A stretch of 64,000 nucleotides of DNA from Hyphomicrobiales bacterium (GCA_017304475.1 JAFKKV010000018.1:186001-250000); one strand, 5' to 3'. Positions 26,744 to 35,961 are shown, numbered from the stretch's first letter. Numbers and translations: made by a program. The notes: a model not told the origin generated them from the sequence alone.

Positions 26744-27307
26744 GAAACGGTCTCCTGAAATGGTATGGATCAAGTAGCAGGGTATGCGCGGGCGAAATAT
26801 CGCGTCGCCGACGATCGTCATTCTCTAACGATGACGTAGCGAGAAGTCAGCAAAAATATTCAGACAGCAATTTGTCGATCTGTATCGTTGTTGATTTGCG
26901 AGCCTCGGGAGAGGTCGTCTGGCCGGAGTTTCGAAGCAAAACAATCGCCGCAACTCGGCATGCTTTACGTGCCGCGTCTAAAAGCCTTCGCACAACCTGA
27001 AACGCTTGTCGTTGCGCCGGTTTTCGCCGTTGCAGGCAAGCCGGCGGGCGCCGCGCTATGCGCGCCGGACGGGCCGACCTGCTGAAGGCGAAATCCAACA
27101 AGACGCATTCGCAACTTCACCACCAGGAAGCAGGCAGCGGCGAATCGACGCGGGTTGGCGCGCCACGTCGTCACCGCTCTGCAAATCATGGAACGGTCTT
27201 ACGTCCCGACGATCGGGCCAGGCACCCCGCGATTGGCACGGAGCCGGAAGGGGCGCACTCCATTCATGTGTCGCAAGGCTCCTTGCCGGCCCGGCCGCCG
27301 CCGTGAC
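26744..27307. other. Non-coding gap with lower GC
   Basis: These 564 bases contain the promoter side of the preceding leftward gene. The region 26800-26960 is AT-richer than the surroundings. Short open frames exist on both strands, but none has a Shine-Dalgarno or recognisable product. Confidence 0.4.
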
Positions 27308-28159
27308 CTAACGCGCCTTGACGCCCGATACGGTCAGCGCCAGCCAGGGCAGGCGGGGTTGGCCGTTTTTCGATGCCTGATGTGCGAGAGCGAGCACCGC
27401 CTCCTTGATCTTCGCGCGCGTCGGCTCATCGGCCTTGCCGAGCCCGGCCACGACCGGCGCGGCGATCTCGGTCATGAAAGTCCAATATTCGTCCGGCGTC
27501 CGGAAACCCAGTTCGCCGCCGATCTCGTGCAGTGCGACGTCGCGCAGGCCGGCCTTGCGAAAGGCCGCCTCCATCGCGCCGGGCGCGGCGCAGCGGAACA
27601 GGCCCGGCGCGCCCGGCGGCGGCGCGGGCATGTCGACATAGTGGCCGATGGTTCCCATGACGGTGGTCGCCCAGGGGTTCCTTTCGGGGGGCCCCCAGAC
27701 GGCGGCACAGACGCGGCCACCAGGTTTGGCGACGCGGACACATTCGTCGAGGCCCGTCTCGACATCTGGGAAAAACATGAAGCCGAAGCGGCAGAGCACG
27801 GCGTCGAAGCTGTCATCGGCGAAGGGCATGGCGCCGGCATCGCATCGCCGGGTCAGGAAATTGCCGATGCCGCGGTGGCGGGCATTTTCGGCCGCGACCT
27901 CCAGCATGCGCTCCGAAAGGTCGGTGGCTGTCACCGTGCCCTTGGGAACCCGCAGGGCCGCCGTCAGGCCCGGCTCGCCGGTGCCGGCGGCGACATCCAG
28001 GACGTGATCGGTGTCCTTGAGCGCCGCGCTCTGGATCAGTTGGTCGCCCACGGGCGCCAGCCAGTTCAGGACGTGGTGGTCCCACTTCTTCCAGCCGTGC
28101 GAAAATCTGTCCCAGGTTTCACGCTGCTGATCGCGGATCTGCTCGAGCGTTGACGGCAT
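27308..28159 (-). CDS. UbiE/COQ5-like class I methyltransferase
   Basis: A 283-residue protein; ATG at 28159 with GGAG seven bases upstream, preferred over a TTG at 28171. It has motif I VLDVAAGTGEPGLTAA, then TATDLSERMLEVAAENA, motif II FDAVLCRFGFMFFPD and motif III ECVRVAKPGGRVC. This is the standard UbiE-type order. The N-terminal QRETWDRFSHGWKKWD is typical of small-molecule methyltransferases of this subgroup. Substrate unknown; it is not in an operon with quinone genes. Confidence 0.85.
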   Translation of the reverse strand: MPSTLEQIRDQQRETWDRFSHGWKKWDHHVLNWLAPVGDQLIQSAALKDTDHVLDVAAGTGEPGLTAALRVPKGTVTATDLSERMLEVAAENARHRGIGNFLTRRCDAGAMPFADDSFDAVLCRFGFMFFPDVETGLDECVRVAKPGGRVCAAVWGPPERNPWATTVMGTIGHYVDMPAPPPGAPGLFRCAAPGAMEAAFRKAGLRDVALHEIGGELGFRTPDEYWTFMTEIAAPVVAGLGKADEPTRAKIKEAVLALAHQASKNGQPRLPWLALTVSGVKAR

Positions 28160-28293
28160 GGTGGTCTCCAACGGCCGGTGGCGGGAGTTTTCCGATGCTG
28201 CCTTGCAGATTAGACCCGGTGGGCCGGCGCGCCAAGTCGCGCCGTGGCCGAGAAACCCGCGATTGCCGTCTCACCGGCGGCGGTCGACCCTGA

Positions 28294-29238
28294 TCAGCCG
28301 GCGGATGGCGCCGCCTCGGTGCGGATCGCCTTGGCGATCACCTTCTGCCGGTCGTTTTCGGCGCGCCGCCGCTCGACCTCTTCGGCCGGCATGCGTGCGA
28401 CATTCATGAAATCCTGCTTCCAGTCGGCACTCGCGCTCCAGCGCTGCGGCGACTGCACGGTGGTGCGCGCAGCGGGAGCTGCGGCGAGCAGGTCGAGCGC
28501 GAGCGCCAGCGTCTCCCGCTGGGAGGCGAGGTCCTTCGGCCGGCCGGCGGAATTGCCGAGCGGGAAATCGCTGAACAGGAAGCGCGGCACGCCGACATGT
28601 TCGACGATGTCCTTGGCGCAGCCCATCACCACGGTGGCGATGCCGTTCACCTCCAGGTGACGGGCCACCAGGCTCACCGTCTGGTGGCAGACCGGGCAAT
28701 TGGGCACCAGTACTGCCGCATCCACGCCGTCGGCCCGGCAGCGCGCGAGGATCTCCGGCGCGTCGGTCTCGATGGTGGTCTTCTGGCTGCGATTGGTCGG
28801 CGCGCCGTGGAAATGCGGGGCCAGCACCCCGATCCGGCCCTCGGCCGCGAAGCGGCGCAGCAGCGGCAGCGGAAACCAGCTGTTCGGGTCCTCGGCCCTG
28901 CTATGGGTCCGGTCATAGGCTATGTGGGAAATCCTGAGGTCGTGATCCCCGTCCGACCGGCCCGAATAGGCCGAATAGAACTTGGCCGCGGCATTATAGG
29001 CGGCCCCCGGTCCCTGATCGCCCTTGTCCGGCTGATAGGGCGCTGCGGTTGTGATGAGGGCGACCCGGCTCTCCGCCAGGTGCTTGGCCAACGGCTGGAA
29101 CGGCACGTGGTCGTAATGGGCCCAGCGATAGGGATTGCCGTAGCCGAGCGTCAGGTAATAGTCGCGGGTGCGCTGCATATAGGCGATCGGCTGATCGTCG
29201 TCGGGCGCAAATCCGAGAGCGTCGTCGGCCGGCGTCAT
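28294..29238 (-). CDS. GrdB-like (glycine/sarcosine/betaine reductase B family) protein with Cys in place of Sec
   Basis: A 314-residue protein. VALITTAAPYQP near the start, LRISHIAYDRTHSRAEDPNSWFPLPLLRRFAAEGRIG (101-137, cited in part) and VDAAVLVPNCPVCHQTVSLVARHLE are the B-subunit (GrdB/PrdB) landmarks. In clostridial reductases the position of Cys181 is selenocysteine in a U-x-x-C motif; here it is Cys181-Pro-Val-Cys184. No other Grd subunits are nearby, and the host looks aerobic, so classical amino-acid reduction is unlikely. Function unknown; a redox-active CxxC enzyme is the safest statement. Start ATG 29238 with GAGGAG upstream. Confidence 0.75.
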   Translation of the reverse strand: MTPADDALGFAPDDDQPIAYMQRTRDYYLTLGYGNPYRWAHYDHVPFQPLAKHLAESRVALITTAAPYQPDKGDQGPGAAYNAAAKFYSAYSGRSDGDHDLRISHIAYDRTHSRAEDPNSWFPLPLLRRFAAEGRIGVLAPHFHGAPTNRSQKTTIETDAPEILARCRADGVDAAVLVPNCPVCHQTVSLVARHLEVNGIATVVMGCAKDIVEHVGVPRFLFSDFPLGNSAGRPKDLASQRETLALALDLLAAAPAARTTVQSPQRWSASADWKQDFMNVARMPAEEVERRRAENDRQKVIAKAIRTEAAPSAG

Positions 29239-29340
29239 GATGGCTCGTCTCCTCGCGGTCCGATCATGCCACCGAACCCTCGGGCCTGGCGACGGGCAAA
29301 TCGGCGCGCGGACCGAGACGCGTGAATTGCGCAGCGCGGC

Positions 29341-31134
29341 TCAGGTGCCGGCCAGTTCCCGGCTCTGGCGGTCCAGCTCCTCGCTGTAGCGGCGCAGCAC
29401 ATGCTGCTCGGTCAATTGGCCGATGACCTGCAGCGTCTGGCGGTTGGTCACCACCGCCAGCGCGTCGCTTTCGGCCGCGGTGAACAGGGCGGCGGCGTCG
29501 CGCACATTCATTTCCGGCAGCAGCACGTGGGTCTGATAGTGCAGCAGTTCCGTGATGGTTTCGGCGGCCAGCCCCTCCTGGTGAGCCTCGGGCACCAGGA
29601 CGATGCCGGCATAGCGGTCGCCCTGGTCGACCACGACGACCCGCTGCGTGGCGCCGAGCGGGAACTGCCGACGGAACTGTTCGAGGGTGAGGTCGGATTT
29701 CACCGTACGCACGTCGCGCCGCATCATCCGGCCAACCGTCAGGTCGCGGATCCAGCCGATATCGGCGGCGCTGCGGATCACCTCGCCGCGCAGGTGGAAG
29801 CGCCAGGTGGTGAAGGAATAGCCGAAGACGCGCCGGACCGTGATCGACGAGATCACCGAGGCCGCCAGCACAGCGATGGTCAAAGGCAGGCTGCCGGTGG
29901 TCTCCAGCGCCAGGAAGGACATGGTCAGCGGCCCGCCGAGCACGGCGGTCGCCATGGCGCTCATGCCGATAATGCCGACCACCAAAGCCGGGATCTGCAG
30001 GCCGAAGGCCAGCATCCAGCCGATCGCCACCAGCTTGCCCAGCATGGCGCCGAGGAACAGGGCGGCGAAGAACAGGCCGCCGCGGAAGCCGGAGCCGATC
30101 GACACGGCGGAAGCGAGCGTCTTGAGCACGATCAGCAGGACCAGGAAGCCGGCGGAATAATAGGCCTCGAAACCGACATGCAGGGCCGAATGGCCCGAGG
30201 ACAGCACCGCCGGCGTGACCAGGCCGAGCACGCCGACCACCGCGCCGCCGATGGCCGGGCGGAACCAGACGGGAATGCGGCTCTGCCGGAAGGCGGCCTC
30301 GACCAGGGTGACGCCGCGCATCACGGCGATGCCGAGCAGCGCACAAAGCACGCCCATCAGCATGACCAGCGTGTAGTCGGACCAGGACAGGCTACCGGCG
30401 AAACCGACCTGGAACGAGACCGGCGTCGAGACCAGCCGCATGACGCCGATGGCCGAGATCGAGGCGATCGCGACCGGCGCAAGCGTTGCCACCGAATAGC
30501 TCGCGATGACCAGTTCGAAGGCGTAGAAGGCGCCGGTCAGGGGCGCGTCGAAGGCGGCGGCGATCGCGCCGGCCGCGCCGCAGCCGACCAGGGTCCTGAG
30601 ATCTGAGCGGCGCACGCGCAGCGAGCGGCCGAGCCTGGAGGCGATCGCCGAGCCGATCTGGGTATAGCCGGCCTCCATGCCGACCGAGGCGCCGAAGCCG
30701 TTCGACACCATGGTCTGGGCGACCACGGTGAGGCTGCCTTTCAGCGACATCCGGCCGCCATGCAGGGCATTGGCCTCCACGGGGTCGACGACCGTGCTGC
30801 GGCCGAGGCGCGCCAGCACATAGCCGATCAGCCCCATCAGCAGTCCGCCGGCGATCGGCACGAACACCGTGCGGATGGGGTCGACGAAGGGCGCCCCGCT
30901 CAGCTCGTCGCCGGGAATGGCGAACAGCACATGGTGCATTTCCCTGGCCACGGCGACCATGCCCGTGACGATCAGCCCCGACGCCATGCCGACGATGGCA
31001 GCGAGCACCGACAGCCAGATCTCGTTCTCGCGAACGATCGAGCGGACCATGCGCCACTCGGACACCTCGCGCAGGCGGCCGAGCCTTTCCCGGATCGACA
31101 AGGACGGGATGCGAAGCGAGGCGCGGGTGAGCAT
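29341..31134 (-). CDS. ClC-type chloride channel/antiporter with CBS domains
   Basis: A 597-residue protein with ~11 TM helices (35-420) followed by two CBS domains (about 450-590; WIRDLTVGRMMRRDVRT begins the first). ClC landmarks are present but altered: the gating segment reads GASVGMEAGYTQIG (canonical G-R-E-G-P with the Glu kept), and the second reads GSGFRGGLFFAALFLGAMLG instead of GxFxP. CBS domains usually bind adenosine nucleotides to gate the channel. It lies 15 bases downstream of the aminotransferase-like gene on the same strand, so it may be the last cistron of the ABC operon. Confidence 0.88.
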   Translation of the reverse strand: MLTRASLRIPSLSIRERLGRLREVSEWRMVRSIVRENEIWLSVLAAIVGMASGLIVTGMVAVAREMHHVLFAIPGDELSGAPFVDPIRTVFVPIAGGLLMGLIGYVLARLGRSTVVDPVEANALHGGRMSLKGSLTVVAQTMVSNGFGASVGMEAGYTQIGSAIASRLGRSLRVRRSDLRTLVGCGAAGAIAAAFDAPLTGAFYAFELVIASYSVATLAPVAIASISAIGVMRLVSTPVSFQVGFAGSLSWSDYTLVMLMGVLCALLGIAVMRGVTLVEAAFRQSRIPVWFRPAIGGAVVGVLGLVTPAVLSSGHSALHVGFEAYYSAGFLVLLIVLKTLASAVSIGSGFRGGLFFAALFLGAMLGKLVAIGWMLAFGLQIPALVVGIIGMSAMATAVLGGPLTMSFLALETTGSLPLTIAVLAASVISSITVRRVFGYSFTTWRFHLRGEVIRSAADIGWIRDLTVGRMMRRDVRTVKSDLTLEQFRRQFPLGATQRVVVVDQGDRYAGIVLVPEAHQEGLAAETITELLHYQTHVLLPEMNVRDAAALFTAAESDALAVVTNRQTLQVIGQLTEQHVLRRYSEELDRQSRELAGT

Positions 31135-31149
31135 GATCGGCGGCCGGGG

Positions 31150-32073
31150 TCAGGCGAGAAGGCTCTCTTGATAGATGTCGCTGATGCGCGCCGTAAAGGG
31201 GCCGGGTCGGCCGTCGCCGATCACGCGGCCGTCGATACGGGTCACCGGCGTGACGCCGCCGAGCGTTCCGGTGACGAAGGCTTCGTCGGCGCTGTAGGTT
31301 TCGGCCAGGGTGAAATCCTTTTCGCGCACCGTGCCGACCTCACGGCCGTAGAGCTTGACGATCTTGCCGCGGGTAATGCCCATGAAGTTGCAGCGGCCGG
31401 TCGAGGTCCACAATTCGCCGTCGCGGACGATGAAGAAATTGGTCGAGTTGCAGCTCGCCACGAAACCTTGCGGATCGAGCATCAGCGCCTCGTCGGCGCC
31501 GGCATTGATCGCCTGGATCAGGGCCTGGATGAAGTTCAGGCGGCTGTGCGAATTGAGCCTGAGGTCGAACACGTCGGGGCCGCTGCAGCGGATGGCCGAG
31601 GTGAACAGGGTCAGGCCCCGGGCCTTCACCTCCGGTTTCGGCGCCTTGTATTCGGCGACGATGACGATGGTCGCCTGGCCGAGCGCGAAGCGCGGGTCCT
31701 GGTTCGGCGTCTTCTTGCGCCCGCGGGTGACCATCAGCCGGATATGGGCGCCGTCGGTCATGCCGTTGCGGTCGAGGGTCGCCTGCATGGCGGCGATCAT
31801 CTCGGTCTTGATCAGGCCGATATCCAGCTGGATGGCGCCGGCGCCCTCATAGAGCCGCTTCATGTGCTCGTCGACGGCGACCAGCTTGCCGCGCACCAGG
31901 CGAAGCCCCTCCCAGACGCCGTCGCCGAGCACGAAGCCGGCATCGAAGACCGAGACGGAGGCCTGGTCGCGCGGCACGAAGGCGCCGTTGACATAAACCA
32001 GCACGTTTTCATTGCGCGGATCGTCGACATAGCCTTGGGCGCTGGACTGGCTCTGGTCTTGCGGATTGCTCAC
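31150..32073 (-). CDS. Class IV aminotransferase-fold protein lacking the expected PLP lysine
   Basis: A 307-residue protein of the BCAT/DAAT/ADCL fold: VYVNGAFVPRDQASVSVFDAGFVLGDGVWEGLR (26-58, cited in part) is the N-terminal domain, and GFVASCNSTNFFIVRDG, GITRGKIVKLY and VTGTLGGVTPVTRIDGR are family segments. In active enzymes a Lys-x-x-Asn motif precedes the helix that here begins LNFIQALIQA. In this protein the residues are His176-Ser177-Arg178-Leu179-Asn180, and there is no Lys between 151 and that helix. It may therefore be inactive, use a different residue, or act in binding. GTG start with GGAGG. It is the last enzyme of the polar amino-acid importer operon. Confidence 0.85.
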   Translation of the reverse strand: MSNPQDQSQSSAQGYVDDPRNENVLVYVNGAFVPRDQASVSVFDAGFVLGDGVWEGLRLVRGKLVAVDEHMKRLYEGAGAIQLDIGLIKTEMIAAMQATLDRNGMTDGAHIRLMVTRGRKKTPNQDPRFALGQATIVIVAEYKAPKPEVKARGLTLFTSAIRCSGPDVFDLRLNSHSRLNFIQALIQAINAGADEALMLDPQGFVASCNSTNFFIVRDGELWTSTGRCNFMGITRGKIVKLYGREVGTVREKDFTLAETYSADEAFVTGTLGGVTPVTRIDGRVIGDGRPGPFTARISDIYQESLLA

Positions 32074-32125
32074 GATGGGCCTCCTGGTAGGGCGCGCCGC
32101 CCGGCGGGCGGCGCGAAGGGTCTGT

Positions 32126-32911
32126 TCAGAACGAGAATTCGGTGAAGCGCGCGAGGAAGGCCTGCGTGCGTTCCTCGCGCGGGTGCTTCAGCACGTCGTC
32201 GGGCGTGCCGACCTCGTGGAAGCGGCCGTCGGCGAGGAAGATGACCTTGGTGGCGAAGTGATAGGCGAAGCCGAGCTCATGGGTGACCAGCAGCATGGTG
32301 CGGCCCTCCTCGGCAAGCGTCCGGATGACCCGCAGGACCTCGCCGACCAGTTCCGGGTCGAGTGAGGATGTCGGTTCGTCGAACAGCAGGATCTCGGGCT
32401 CCATGGCGAGCGCGCGGGCGATCGCGACGCGCTGCTGCTGGCCGCCGGACAGCCGGCTCGGATAGACGTCGACCTTGTCGCTCAGGCCGACCCGGGCAAG
32501 CTCTGCGGCAGCGCGCTGCCGGGCCTCGGCCCTGGCGACGCGCTTCACCGTCACCAGGCCTTCCATGGTGTTCTCGAGGACGGTCATATGCGGGAACAGG
32601 TTGAACTGCTGGAACACCATGCCGAGCCGCTCGCGCACGGCGCAGAGCTCGCTTTCCGGATAGGTCACCTGTTCCGCGCCGCGGCTGTCGGTGCGCACCT
32701 TGCCGATGCGCCGGCCGTCCACCGTGATGCTGCCGGCGGTCGGCATCTCCATGAAGTTGAGGCAGCGCAGCAACGTGCTCTTGCCCGAGCCGCTGCCGCC
32801 GATAATGGCGATGCGCTCGCCGGGTTCGACGGCAAGGTCGATGCCGCGCAGCACATGCAGCGGGCCGAAATTCTTGTGAAGGCCACGAACCTGCAGAATG
32901 GGATCGGACAT
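32126..32911 (-). CDS. Polar amino-acid ABC transporter ATP-binding protein
   Basis: A 261-residue GlnQ/HisP-type ATPase. Walker A GGSGSGKST is at 38-46, Q-loop VFQQFNLFPHMTV, signature LSGGQQQR from 154, Walker B LLFDEPTSSLDPE and switch His in VTHELGF. The insertion RTDSRGAEQVTYPESELC before the Q-loop is like that in some rhizobial amino-acid importers. It follows two permease genes in the leftward operon (binding protein, permease, permease, ATPase). Confidence 0.95.
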   Translation of the reverse strand: MSDPILQVRGLHKNFGPLHVLRGIDLAVEPGERIAIIGGSGSGKSTLLRCLNFMEMPTAGSITVDGRRIGKVRTDSRGAEQVTYPESELCAVRERLGMVFQQFNLFPHMTVLENTMEGLVTVKRVARAEARQRAAAELARVGLSDKVDVYPSRLSGGQQQRVAIARALAMEPEILLFDEPTSSLDPELVGEVLRVIRTLAEEGRTMLLVTHELGFAYHFATKVIFLADGRFHEVGTPDDVLKHPREERTQAFLARFTEFSF

Positions 32912-32942
32912 GGTCGGTCTCCTGCCCGCGCGCGGGCTTCGT

Positions 32943-33608
32943 TCAGGCGCGGCGCGCGAGGTGCCGTTCGAGCCAGGCCGACAGGAAGCTGCCGGGATAG
33001 ATCAGGACGAAATAGACCAGCGCCACGGTCGAGAGGATCTCGAGCGGCCGGTAATAGGTCGAGCTCAGCAGCCGGCCCTGATACATCAGCTCGTGCACCG
33101 ACAGGATCGAGGCGAGCGAGGTGACCTTGGCGAGCTCGATGGCGCGGTTGGTGAAGGCGGGCAGCATGCGCCGGCCGACCTGCGGCAGGATGATCCGGCG
33201 CAGGATGTCGCGATGGCGCATGCCGAGCGCACGCGCGCCTTCCCACTGGCCCGGAGCGATCGACTGGATGCCGCCCCGGAAGATCTCGGCGCAATAGGCC
33301 GAGGTGTTGAGGGTCAGCGCCAGCGCCGCCGCCGCATAGGGCGAGAGCTGCAGGCCGATGATGATCGGAAAGGCGTAGAAGAACCAGATCAGCTGGATCA
33401 GCACCGGCGTGTCGCGGAACAGCTCGACGTAACAGAGGCTCGGCAGCCTCAGCCAGCGCCGCGCCGACAGCCGCGCGAGCGCCAGGAAGAAGCCCGCGGC
33501 GAGGCCGGCGCAAAAGCAGGGCGCCCACAGCGCGATGGTGACCCAGACGCCGCGCAGCAGCACCGGCCAGGTCTGGGCGATGAGGCCGAAATCGAACTCG
33601 TAATCCAT
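32943..33608 (-). CDS. Polar amino-acid ABC transporter permease (second)
   Basis: A 221-residue inner-membrane subunit with about five TM helices. The EAA loop reads EIFRGGIQSIAPGQWEGARALGM (cited in part), the contact site for the ATPase, with the HisMQ-family GQWEGARALG motif. It is paired with the permease at 33618; a 9-base gap suggests coupling. The two form the heterodimeric channel. Confidence 0.94.
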   Translation of the reverse strand: MDYEFDFGLIAQTWPVLLRGVWVTIALWAPCFCAGLAAGFFLALARLSARRWLRLPSLCYVELFRDTPVLIQLIWFFYAFPIIIGLQLSPYAAAALALTLNTSAYCAEIFRGGIQSIAPGQWEGARALGMRHRDILRRIILPQVGRRMLPAFTNRAIELAKVTSLASILSVHELMYQGRLLSSTYYRPLEILSTVALVYFVLIYPGSFLSAWLERHLARRA

Positions 33609-33617
33609 CGGTCCGCC

Positions 33618-34283
33618 TCAGCGATAGGCCGTCATGCGGATCTCGGCGAGGCGGGCGAGCCCGCTCGCCGTCACCAGCAGCACGAGATACATCACCGCGA
33701 TGGTCGAATAGACCTCCAGCGGCCGGAAGCTCTGGCTGTTCAATTGCATCGCCTGGTAGAGCAGCTCCGCATAGGCGAGCGTGGAGGCGAGCGCGGTGGT
33801 CTTGGTCAGCTCGAACGAGCGCTCCACGAAGGGCGGCACCATGCGCGCCAGGGCCTGCGGCAGCACCACGCGCCGCATCAGCTGGCGATAGCTCATGCCC
33901 AGCGCCTTGCCGCCCTCCCACTGGCCGGTTTCGATCGACACGATGCCGCCGCGAAACACTTCCGCATAGAAGGCACCCGACTGGGTCGACAGCGCCAGGA
34001 TGGCCGCGACGAAGGGGTCGAGGCTGATATTCATCAGCACCGGCAAGGCATAGAAGAACCAGAAGAAGTGAATGATCGGCGGGGTGTTGCGGTAGAACTC
34101 GATGAAGGCGGTGGCCGGATAGCGCAAGGCCATGCGCGGCGACAGCCGCATGAAGGCGAGCATCAGGCCGACGACGACGCCGCACAGGATCGAGATCGCG
34201 GCGATCAGCACCGTATTCCAAAGGCCGACTAGCAGCATGTCGAAATGCTGGAAGACCGGTCCGAAATCCCATCGATAGCTCAT
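33618..34283 (-). CDS. Polar amino-acid ABC transporter permease (first)
   Basis: A 221-residue HisMQ-family permease, the same length as its partner. TM segments are clear, for example TVLIAAISILCGVVVGLMLAF (22-42). The EAA loop is EVFRGGIVSIETGQWEGGKALGM (cited in part). It lies 49 bases after the binding-protein gene. Confidence 0.94.
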   Translation of the reverse strand: MSYRWDFGPVFQHFDMLLVGLWNTVLIAAISILCGVVVGLMLAFMRLSPRMALRYPATAFIEFYRNTPPIIHFFWFFYALPVLMNISLDPFVAAILALSTQSGAFYAEVFRGGIVSIETGQWEGGKALGMSYRQLMRRVVLPQALARMVPPFVERSFELTKTTALASTLAYAELLYQAMQLNSQSFRPLEVYSTIAVMYLVLLVTASGLARLAEIRMTAYR

Positions 34284-34332
34284 CGCTTGCAGCCTGCCGC
34301 GCGGGTTGGAACGGGGAGCGGAGCGGGAGCCC

Positions 34333-35172
34333 TCAGCTCCAGCGCTCCCGGACCAGGCCCGGCACGGTCGAGGCGTCGATGCCCTTGGTCTTGAGATAGT
34401 CGGCGAAGAAGGCCTGCGGCCTGCCGGCCTGGTAATATTCCGCGAATTTCTGGCTCATCCAGTCGCGGAAGGCCGGATTGTCCTCCTTGCGCAGGCCGGC
34501 GCTGGTGGCCACCGCCGTGACCGGTTCGGGCAGCACGACCTTGCCGAGGCGCAGGCGCGCATATTGCACCACCAAAGCCGGGTGGAACTGGGCGACGACA
34601 TCGACGCGGCGCGCGGCGAAGGCGGCGATGGCCTCGTCATTGTTGGAGAAGCGGCTGATGCTGGCGGCCTTCAGCGTCTCGGTGACGGTGCGGTCGACCG
34701 AGGTGCCGAGCGTCACACCGACGCGCAGGCCGGCCTTGTCGAGATCGGCCCAGGTCCTGATCGCGGCATCCTGCTTCACCAGCGCGCCGAGCGCGTAATA
34801 GAACAGCGGCGCCTGCGGGAAATCGATCGCCTTGCGCCGCTCCTCGGTCGGATCGAGCACGAACATCACGTCGATCTGGTCGGCCTGCAGGGCGGCGACG
34901 CAATTGGCCCAGGTGGTTTCCACCGGCACCATCTCGACGCCGAGATCGGTGGCGAGCTGCTGGCCGATGCTGATGCCGACGCCGCTCCAGGTGCCGCTCA
35001 TCGGATCCTTGAAGAACCAGGGTTCGGCCGAGGTCACGCCGATGCGCAGGCGCTTGGACTGCTTGACCCGGTCGAGCGTCGAGGCGGCGCCCTGGGCGAG
35101 CGCCGGGGAAGCCAGGGAGAGGCCGGCGGCGGCCGCCGTCAGGGTCAGGAACTGTCTGCGCTGGATGGTCAT
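34333..35172 (-). CDS. Amino-acid ABC transporter substrate-binding protein (family 3)
   Basis: A 279-residue periplasmic protein. The signal carries a twin-Arg-like RRQFL motif and ends near ALAQ. RLRIGVTSAEPWFFKD, WSGVGISIGQQLATDLGVEMVPVETTW and DVMFVLDPTEERRKAIDFP match type 3 binding proteins. Specificity is for an amino acid or analogue; the pocket cannot be read. ATG with AGGAG upstream. It is the first structural gene after the GntR regulator. Confidence 0.93.
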   Translation of the reverse strand: MTIQRRQFLTLTAAAAGLSLASPALAQGAASTLDRVKQSKRLRIGVTSAEPWFFKDPMSGTWSGVGISIGQQLATDLGVEMVPVETTWANCVAALQADQIDVMFVLDPTEERRKAIDFPQAPLFYYALGALVKQDAAIRTWADLDKAGLRVGVTLGTSVDRTVTETLKAASISRFSNNDEAIAAFAARRVDVVAQFHPALVVQYARLRLGKVVLPEPVTAVATSAGLRKEDNPAFRDWMSQKFAEYYQAGRPQAFFADYLKTKGIDASTVPGLVRERWS

Positions 35173-35217
35173 GAGCTCAACTCCTCTGGATGCCGAACAA
35201 GTCGGTCTTGGTCTGTT

Positions 35218-35934
35218 TCAGCCGGCGTCGCGGTCACGCAGAAAGGTCTCGGTCTGCATGGCGCCGCGCATCATGTGCTGGCGGATTTCGGTGCGCATGG
35301 CGTCGAGGTCGTCGCCGGTCGCCGCGGCGATATAGCTGTCATGGCCGTCGCGGCGCGGCCCGCGCATGCCGTGCGCCCGGTGATGGGCCGCCCAGTAGAG
35401 CTGCAGCCGGCCGCGCAGGCTCGCCCAGTTGTGCTGCAGGATGCGATGGCCGGTCGCCTCATAGACGAAGCCGTGCAGGTCGAGTTCGGCGAGAATGCTG
35501 GTGCGATCGTCGCCGGCATCGATCGAGGCGGTCAAGACGTCCTGCCGGCGCAGCAATTCGCGCCGGAAGGCCGCGCCGCGCCGGTCCCAGACCTGCTCGA
35601 AAGCGAAGGTCTCCAGCGCCACGCGCATGGAGTAGATCTCCCTGATGTCCTCGACCGACAATTCCACCACATTGGTGCCGGTATAGGGGATGGTGACCAG
35701 CAGGCCTTCGTCGATCAATTGCCGGATCGCCTCGCGCAGCGGCCCGCGGCTGACCCCGAACTGCTCGGCGAGGCTGGTTTCGACCAGGGGCGTGCCGGGC
35801 GCGATGTCGCCGCTCAGGATCGCTTCGCGCAGGCCCTCGACGATATGGGCCCGAAAGGTGCTCTTCGGCACGCGCGCCACCTTCACCGCCGCGGCGGTGG
35901 GGGCCTGTGCGCGTTTCGGTCCGGACAGCAGCAA
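35218..35934 (-). CDS. GntR-family regulator, FCD (FadR) subfamily
   Basis: The N-terminal winged helix spans ~25-95 (LREAILSGDIAPGTPLVETSLAEQFGVSRGPLREAIRQL, cited in part). The C-terminal FCD ligand domain has the metal-type residues in IYSMRVALETFAFEQ and ELDLHGFVYEATGH. It has 238 residues from a TTG at 35934; a GTG at 35883 is an alternative. An in-frame stop lies 21 bases upstream of the TTG. It lies upstream of and collinear with the amino-acid importer, 45 bases apart. A classic FCD operator lies 28 bases before its start, indicating autoregulation. Confidence 0.9.
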   Translation of the reverse strand: MLLSGPKRAQAPTAAAVKVARVPKSTFRAHIVEGLREAILSGDIAPGTPLVETSLAEQFGVSRGPLREAIRQLIDEGLLVTIPYTGTNVVELSVEDIREIYSMRVALETFAFEQVWDRRGAAFRRELLRRQDVLTASIDAGDDRTSILAELDLHGFVYEATGHRILQHNWASLRGRLQLYWAAHHRAHGMRGPRRDGHDSYIAAATGDDLDAMRTEIRQHMMRGAMQTETFLRDRDAG

Positions 35935-35961
35935 TGAGGCGTCCTCGTCCTAGGGATCGTC

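Noticed and set aside
23111-26900. Direct repeat of the tRNA-Phe 3' end (attR)
   Set aside because: I looked for a second copy of the T-arm and acceptor sequence downstream and found none in the window.
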